Assembly (NCBI RefSeq): GCF_000003815.2
Contig: NC_049988.1
Coordinates: 11,626,404-11,659,992, forward strand
DNA from: Branchiostoma floridae
Lineage: Eukaryota > Chordata > Leptocardii > Amphioxiformes > Branchiostomatidae
Reading direction: 5' to 3'
DNA: 33,589 bases
Below, one piece after another: positions 31,201 to 33,589 of the stretch (position 1 is the first letter of the stretch; each line of letters opens with the position of its first letter). A program made the translations under genes and the position numbers. The notes beneath the pieces are model-generated. The model worked only from the letters and a program-made list of their open reading frames with translations, was not told the origin of the DNA and did not search any database.

Positions 31201-33583
31201 CTAATGTACTCTGTTGTCACAAATCTTCATGTGAGAAGACTGCTAGACTCTGTTTTGTTTTCACAATCATCATGATTTCCATATCACCACTATTTGCAAA
31301 GAAAGAAACATGTCAGCATCAAACTGAGGAAATGAGTCTTTGATTGGGCCCACATGATGTCTAACCTTATGTTTTGTTTACTCAGATATGTAAATGAGCA
31401 CCATTGTTACCATGGTGGCAGTGCAGGATAAACAATCAAAGTCGGATATTAAGATTTGCTTGGCAGAAATTTTAAGTGCTAAAATTTCATGATCAACTGG
31501 TATAAATGTCTACAGCTGGGTAAAATATGACATGGTTGCTGAATTATGTATTTTCCTGCAAAAGACAAGCACAATATCTACCATTTTAAACCTGCCATAG
31601 TGAGAACAATCTACCAGCCACCAAATAGAGAACATAATAGCACAATAGAATGATAGCACAACAAGTGTTCACCTGCTTAAACTAAGGAAAACGCTCAGTA
31701 TTACAAAAACTATCATGTTTGTGTGTATGTGTGTGTGTGCGTTCGTGTGAGGGAGAATGTGTACATTTGTGTTTGTGTGCGTTTGTGTGTGTGTGTGTGA
31801 CAGAGGCAGTAAGAGAGAGAGAGCAAGAGAGAAAGAGAGAGTAGAGAGAGAGAGAGACAGATGTAATGTGTAATATGTTCTTAGGGTTCATACAGGACAA
31901 TTCTACCTGCTTGTTACTGCTAGAACCTGAATGAGGCTGACCTATAAATCTGCAATGTGATTGTGTAAAACACTAATTGTCTGCCATCTTCCAGGCTATC
32001 CATTCAACATGGCCGACAATCAGTACACTCAGTGTGAATATATTATATATATATATTTCAGGTGTAGTTAGTGATATACAGTGAGTGGTTCAATCAAACG
32101 GGGATGAAGTACAATGCGAAAATTTTCATCTGTGTAGTGATATACATGTACTGACAGTAAGTGGGAAAAACAAATTAAGACCAAGTATGTAAAATATTTC
32201 ATCTCTGTCGGCAAAACTGTTGAAACTATATAATTATAGTAACTGTTGTTTTGCCAAGAGAGGGAAAGAATAGGCAACAACTCAGCATGTATCGACATGA
32301 ATTCTTTTGGTCTAGAGCTGATATATTTAAAGATTCTTTTTGGGTGATGGTAGGCCCAGAATAATATACAGATACATTTGTATTACTGACAGTCATGATC
32401 AGTGATGTTCACATGTAGCATTAGCATGTTCCTACACCATTTCTGTAACTATATATTAACCAAGAATATTGGGGTATTTACATTTGCGTTACTTACTGGA
32501 GTGCCGGGAGCTACTCTGGACACAATGATAGGCATATTCTGGTCTGCTCCACCCTAGAGAAAAAACATGAGACATAAGTAAGATTTTTGAACGTAGAAAA
32601 TGGTAGCACATTTCAACTAGTTATGTTTATGAAGGCCAGACATCCAGGTAAACAATATTCAAATACAATTCAGTCTCTGTACTTCAGTCAGTATACAACT
32701 GGATAAAAAAAACACCAGAGATTTACTTCCAGACAATTCCAGTATTCATCTAGTTCACTAATGTTTTTGTACAGAGTCCAACACATATGCACAAGGATAT
32801 ATGAGAAATGGCCTGCAGGCTTCTCATGAATGATCATAATTTTATGTTCAAACAAACAAAAAGGCAAAGCAAGGCAGAAAGATAATGATAGATGCTACTA
32901 CCAGCACTACAAGACTTAGTGATATGTAGCCACGTATACAGGTACATGTAGTCATCATTCTGGGCAAACAGATGTAGAAAAACAAAATTGAAAGATAGAT
33001 GTAAGTTTTCTCTAAGAATACAAAAATGTACGTGTGCGAGTGAGTACCTTGACATTGAAGCCGAACCTTCCATGTTCATCTGGTTTCATCCTGATGAGAA
33101 CAATGCTGTTGTCTGCGACCAAGTTCCCATTCGGCTGGGGAAAACACAATCATATTCTCATGTGCAATGTGTAAATGTTGTGGCTTACAATCATAAGGGA
33201 AGAATTTAGTCAACAATAACAAGTATTTTTCACCCTTTGCACTGTGACCGGTAAAATACCAAAACACTACAAATGAAAAATCGTGACCAAAATATTTTAG
33301 TGTTACAAAAACTGTGAATGAGATGAAATTCTATTGGGAAAATTAATGGTTTTGTTCTTTATTGAAATTGCAATAAAAACAACACATAGTGGAGTGCCAA
33401 CAGCACAGGCTTGATGTTTTATGTTTCCACATTGACGAAGAAGTACAGACAAAGCCAGGCCTTACCAAGTTTTCATTGTAAGACGGTAGAACTTCATATG
33501 ACTTCTCTGTGAAGCTACCGTCTTCGCTGTAGGCCTTGAACTGTTTTCCCCGCGTAATGTAGTCTGGCGAGAAACCTCCCTCA
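19188..33583 (-). CDS. PTPN4: PTPN4/PTPN3-type non-receptor tyrosine phosphatase, C-terminal half (14 exons, 5' end outside window)
   Basis: Fourteen phase-consistent exons give about 484 residues: the end of the linker after the FERM region, one PDZ domain, and a full PTP domain to the stop at 19190-19188. PTPN4 (PTP-MEG1) and its paralogue PTPN3 dephosphorylate phosphotyrosine at membrane and cytoskeletal sites. The FERM domain targets the protein and the PDZ domain binds C-terminal peptides and restrains catalysis. Visible hallmarks are the PDZ FGFNV segment (the carboxylate loop region), the pTyr-loop KNRYRD, the WPDHGVPDD acid loop, the P-loop [10 protein letters not shown] with catalytic Cys and Arg, and the MMIQTPAQYKF Q-loop. 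The sequence agrees better with human PTPN4 than PTPN3 where I can compare, but it is probably the single orthologue of both. The stop follows [11 protein letters not shown]...NHK, like the vertebrate C-terminus. The FERM exons should lie to the right of the window. Confidence 0.96.
19511..19556 (-). CDS. PTPN4: PTPN4 exon m: Q-loop and final helix
   Basis: 46 bp, phase 0 to 1. [15 protein letters not shown] includes the Q-loop Gln and the last PTP helix. Acceptor tttcag, donor gtgagt. Confidence 0.97.
19557..19964 (-). other. PTPN4 intron, 408 bp
   Basis: GT-AG intron. It contains a stem-loop with perfect 8 bp arms (CGAAACCC 19820-19827 and GGGTTTCG 19851-19858), extended by imperfect pairing inside. 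Confidence 0.75.
19965..20100 (-). CDS. PTPN4: PTPN4 exon l: rest of the P-loop and following helix
   Basis: 136 bp, phase 2 to 0. The first base completes Ser, then [20 protein letters not shown] follows, nearly identical to human PTPN4, with the catalytic Arg. It ends at MMIQTP, the first half of the Q-loop. Acceptor ccccag, donor gtaaga. Confidence 0.98.
20101..20581 (-). other. PTPN4 intron, 481 bp, interrupting the catalytic loop
   Basis: The intron splits the codon after the catalytic Cys. It contains a (CAT)n run at 20143-20163 and a short sequence (20222-20244) that also occurs at 17295-17317. Confidence 0.85.
20582..20730 (-). CDS. PTPN4: PTPN4 exon k: WPD loop and catalytic cysteine
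   Basis: 149 bp, phase 0 to 2. It carries the general-acid loop [13 protein letters not shown] and ends in LVHC plus two bases (AG) of the Ser codon, so the catalytic Cys is the last whole residue. Acceptor ccccag, donor gtaagc. Confidence 0.98.
20731..21328 (-). other. PTPN4 intron, 598 bp, with a 72 bp tandem duplication
   Basis: A block starting gtagtttgaaa (20999 and 21071) and containing aagct-cttgggagg-ca is duplicated with a period of 72 bp. Otherwise AT-rich with no other feature. Confidence 0.75.
21329..21457 (-). CDS. PTPN4: PTPN4 exon j: PTP domain, CHQYWP segment
   Basis: 129 bp, phase 0 to 0, 43 codons starting [10 protein letters not shown]. This carries the conserved C-x-x-YWP motif before the variable central strands. 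Acceptor ccacag, donor gtgagt. Confidence 0.98.
21674..21820 (-). CDS. PTPN4: PTPN4 exon i: PTP domain core
   Basis: 147 bp, phase 0 to 0. It starts [20 protein letters not shown] and includes the conserved QGPLP, DFWQM and [10 protein letters not shown] motifs of the PTP fold. Acceptor gttcag, donor gtgagt. Confidence 0.98.
21821..22120 (-). other. PTPN4 intron, 300 bp
   Basis: GT-AG intron; nothing else seen. Confidence 0.75.
22121..22182 (-). CDS. PTPN4: PTPN4 exon h: PTP domain, DYINAN segment
   Basis: 62 bp, phase 1 to 0. It encodes [20 protein letters not shown], containing the conserved YINA motif. Acceptor atacag, donor gtgagt. Confidence 0.97.
22428..22518 (-). CDS. PTPN4: PTPN4 exon g: PTP domain, pTyr recognition loop
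   Basis: 91 bp, phase 0 to 1. It reads [10 protein letters not shown], then the KNRYRDISP phosphotyrosine-loop motif. The split Tyr codon (T|AT) is completed in the next exon. Acceptor tttacag, donor gtaagt. Confidence 0.97.
22519..23020 (-). other. PTPN4 intron, 502 bp
   Basis: GT-AG intron, AT-rich, with one GC-richer patch near 22838-22905; nothing recognisable. Confidence 0.75.
23021..23181 (-). CDS. PTPN4: PTPN4 exon f: linker and start of PTP domain
   Basis: 161 bp, phase 1 to 0. It encodes the acidic linker [19 protein letters not shown] and then the first PTP-domain helix ([15 protein letters not shown]...LLQFD), which matches human PTPN4. Acceptor ctatag, donor gtgagg. Confidence 0.95.
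24371..24505 (+). CDS. Possible 44-residue ORF antisense to PTPN4, unrecognised
   Basis: An ATG in fair context (cccaacATGG) opens 44 codons to [21 protein letters not shown], then a basic, Gln-rich end ([18 protein letters not shown]). The codon pattern (CTG, CAG, GTC) looks more coding than the surroundings. It may be the 3' exon or remnant of an unrelated gene or mobile element, or chance. A pyrimidine-poor cag acceptor lies about 15-20 bases upstream. Confidence 0.25.
   Translation: MAAHIVSTLWLYHGNPNLVQTGANYWKQLKLKHQQQLDRRWRVK
24616..24910. repeat. Two-copy tandem duplication, period 157 bp
   Basis: Units begin agatacgtaggaaac at 24616 and 24773. They share a ctttcccacgttgtactggg block, a cacagaaacacaaa block and a ggactttaaagtttaaca end, with a few substitutions and small indels. 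Confidence 0.85.
25510..25572 (-). CDS. PTPN4: PTPN4 exon e: 63 bp candidate cassette exon in the PDZ-PTP linker
   Basis: Acceptor ccctag and donor gtaagg flank 63 bp that add exactly 21 residues, including [18 protein letters not shown], in phase 1 to 1. Flanking exons d and f are themselves phase-compatible, and skipping joins VRPN directly to VYIPDG, which resembles the human linker better. Human PTPN4 has no counterpart that I recall. It is therefore probably an alternatively spliced, lineage-specific insert. It is short, so it could be a false exon. Confidence 0.6.
25573..26506 (-). other. PTPN4 intron, 934 bp
   Basis: Contains the exon-derived 88 bp array in its first 310 bases; the rest is AT-rich with nothing seen. 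Confidence 0.8.
26196..26551 (-). repeat. Tandem array of about 88 bp units derived from the end of PDZ exon d
   Basis: Unit starts at 26196, 26285, 26373 and 26461 (spacing 89, 88, 88). The last unit contains the real 3' end of exon d. The three intronic units each keep a mutated copy of it, reading [14 protein letters not shown] where the real exon reads [14 protein letters not shown], and each keeps a GTGAGG-type donor. The three intronic copies are nearly identical to one another and less like the parental exon, so array expansion followed an initial duplication. Reading past the real donor meets a stop after GEGHAISL, so the extra donors cannot extend the normal frame. Confidence 0.9.
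26507..26663 (-). CDS. PTPN4: PTPN4 exon d: PDZ, third segment
   Basis: 157 bp, 52 codons plus one base (phase 0 to 1). It includes [19 protein letters not shown] and ends ELELTVRPN, completing the PDZ domain. Acceptor ttccag, donor gtgagg. Its final 45 bp or so and the donor seed the tandem array in the next intron. Codon use is GC-rich. Confidence 0.97.
27383..27538 (-). CDS. Possible alternative first exon of PTPN4 with N-myristoylation-like start
   Basis: An open frame with ATGs at 27538 and 27523 runs to a strong donor (GTGAAT|gtaagt at 27382), phase 0. From the second ATG it encodes 47 residues starting [15 protein letters not shown] and ending [14 protein letters not shown]-x-x-x-S-K fits the N-myristoylation consensus, and its context (gcgATGG) is good. 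The exon joins in frame to the next PTPN4 exon at 26663. The product would lack the FERM region and the first part of the PDZ domain but keep the whole PTP domain. No acceptor before it gives a phase-0 internal exon. It could instead belong to a nested gene, but I see no other downstream exons for one. No TATA box is visible; the 100 bp upstream are fairly CpG-rich. Confidence 0.4.
28371..28643 (-). CDS. Nested ORF for a 90-residue two-helix membrane protein, unrecognised
   Basis: An ATG in near-ideal context (cttcaccATGA) opens a 90-codon frame ending in TGA, with an in-frame TGA 24 bases upstream, so the start is well defined. Two strongly hydrophobic segments lie near residues 24-48 (around [20 protein letters not shown]) and 53-75 (around [20 protein letters not shown]), joined by a short HEK loop. 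Codon choice in the middle is G/C-rich at third positions (TTC, CTG, GTC, GCG, CTC runs), unlike the AT-rich intron around it, and this supports real coding. It may be a complete small protein, the first exon of a longer one, or an alternative 5' exon of PTPN4. Possible donors near the stop (ctatgtgaag) are weak. I do not recognise the family. Confidence 0.5.
   Translation of the reverse strand: MTKYQLLTSSKPSLYYYLDVLVDKYFLIILLFMCFAHYAAVFAMAALGVLHEKLLLAVYFFDVAFITSLMVYWAYFKSTRAHTLAAGTTM
29686..29853 (-). CDS. Possible Cys-rich ORF fragment, unrecognised
   Basis: A 56-codon frame between two stops, with eight Cys in its last 41 residues, including the pattern CFCSNCC followed by spaced C, CC and C. 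No ATG starts the whole frame; the only Met is just before the first Cys. The region 29.4-30.0 kb is less AT-rich than the rest of the intron. The Cys spacing suggests a zinc-binding or disulfide-rich module, or debris of a mobile element, but I recognise no family. It could equally be chance. Confidence 0.2.
30522..30534 (+). repeat. G13 homopolymer
   Basis: Thirteen consecutive G residues inside the PDZ-splitting intron; length may be unreliable in an assembly. Confidence 0.9.
31721..31860. repeat. (GT)n followed by (GA)n low-complexity tract
   Basis: About 80 bp of interrupted GT/TG repeats passes into about 55 bp of GA repeats. On the plus strand the second half is almost pure purine. 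Confidence 0.9.
32497..32553 (-). CDS. PTPN4: PTPN4 exon c: PDZ, second segment
   Basis: 57 bp, phase 0 to 0, 19 codons reading [19 protein letters not shown]. It aligns with the PTPN4 PDZ beta-B/beta-C region. Acceptor ctctag, donor gtaagt. Confidence 0.96.
32554..33047 (-). other. PTPN4 intron, 494 bp, inside the PDZ domain
   Basis: GT-AG intron; AT-rich with no further feature seen. Confidence 0.8.
33048..33134 (-). CDS. PTPN4: PTPN4 exon b: start of PDZ domain
   Basis: 87 bp, phase 0 to 0, 29 codons. [20 protein letters not shown] is the first PDZ strand and the carboxylate-binding loop region, nearly identical to human PTPN4. Acceptor ccccag, donor gtactc (weak). Confidence 0.95.
33135..33465 (-). 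other. PTPN4 intron, 331 bp
   Basis: GT-AG intron with AT-rich sequence; nothing else seen. Confidence 0.8.
33466..33583 (-). CDS. PTPN4: PTPN4 exon a: linker before the PDZ domain
   Basis: 118 bp. One base completes a codon from an upstream exon, then come 39 codons starting [20 protein letters not shown] and ending PSYNENL, with donor gtaagg. The acceptor ttgcag occupies the last six bases of the window. The Ser/Tyr-rich linker is not strongly conserved. Frame is fixed by the next exon. Confidence 0.85.
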
Positions 33584-33589
33584 CTGCAA

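Larger units (their letters stand above)
26664..32496 (-). other. PTPN4 intron, 5.8 kb, splitting the PDZ domain
   Basis: The largest intron seen for this gene. Unlike the others it holds islands of coding-like composition: a 90-codon membrane-protein ORF (28374-28643), a possible alternative first exon (27383-27538) and a short Cys-rich ORF (29686-29853), all on the same strand as PTPN4. It also carries a G13 run (30522-30534), a (TG)n/(GA)n tract (31721-31860) and a short (TA)n stretch at 32041-32056. Confidence 0.85.

Overview
The window looks like nuclear DNA of an intron-rich animal, most likely an invertebrate chordate such as amphioxus (Branchiostoma). The species is an inference. It rests on vertebrate-like protein sequences, GT-AG introns of 0.15-6 kb, AT-rich noncoding DNA with TG and AC-type microsatellites, and a gene arrangement that looks older than the vertebrate genome duplications. 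No bacterial operon, rRNA, tRNA or CRISPR array was seen.

Three conserved genes can be read. (1) At 11285-11428 on the minus strand is the first coding exon of an EPB41L5/EPB41L4B-type FERM protein. The rest of that gene lies to the left: positions 1-11284 appear to be its long first coding intron, and I found no further FERM exon there. (2) At 14714-15644 on the plus strand is TMEM177, a mitochondrial inner-membrane protein involved in cytochrome c oxidase subunit 2 biogenesis. Its body is in one exon, but a one-base excess in a T run separates the best start codon from the rest. (3) At 19188-33583 on the minus strand is the C-terminal half of a PTPN4/PTPN3-type phosphatase: 14 exons giving the end of the inter-domain linker, a PDZ domain and a complete PTP domain with stop codon. 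The FERM half lies beyond the right edge. Every junction is GT-AG and phase-consistent.

The EPB41L5-like and TMEM177 genes are divergent around a CpG-rich interval (about 11.3-12.8 kb). TMEM177 and PTPN4 are convergent, with about 3.5 kb between their stop codons. The same three genes are neighbours on human 2q14.2, and the paralogues PTPN3 and EPB41L4B are neighbours on human 9q31, so this looks like a single-copy, pre-duplication version of that block.

The least expected content is in PTPN4 introns. The 5.8 kb intron that splits the PDZ domain carries a 90-codon ORF for a two-helix membrane protein with a strong start context, and a possible alternative first exon with an N-myristoylation-like start that joins in frame to the second PDZ exon. 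The 3' end of that PDZ exon, with its splice donor, has been copied into a tandem array of about 88 bp units in the next intron. A 63 bp exon, absent from the human protein as I recall it, can be skipped without changing frame. The rest is AT-rich noncoding DNA with short tandem duplications, microsatellites and two probable non-autonomous DNA transposons.
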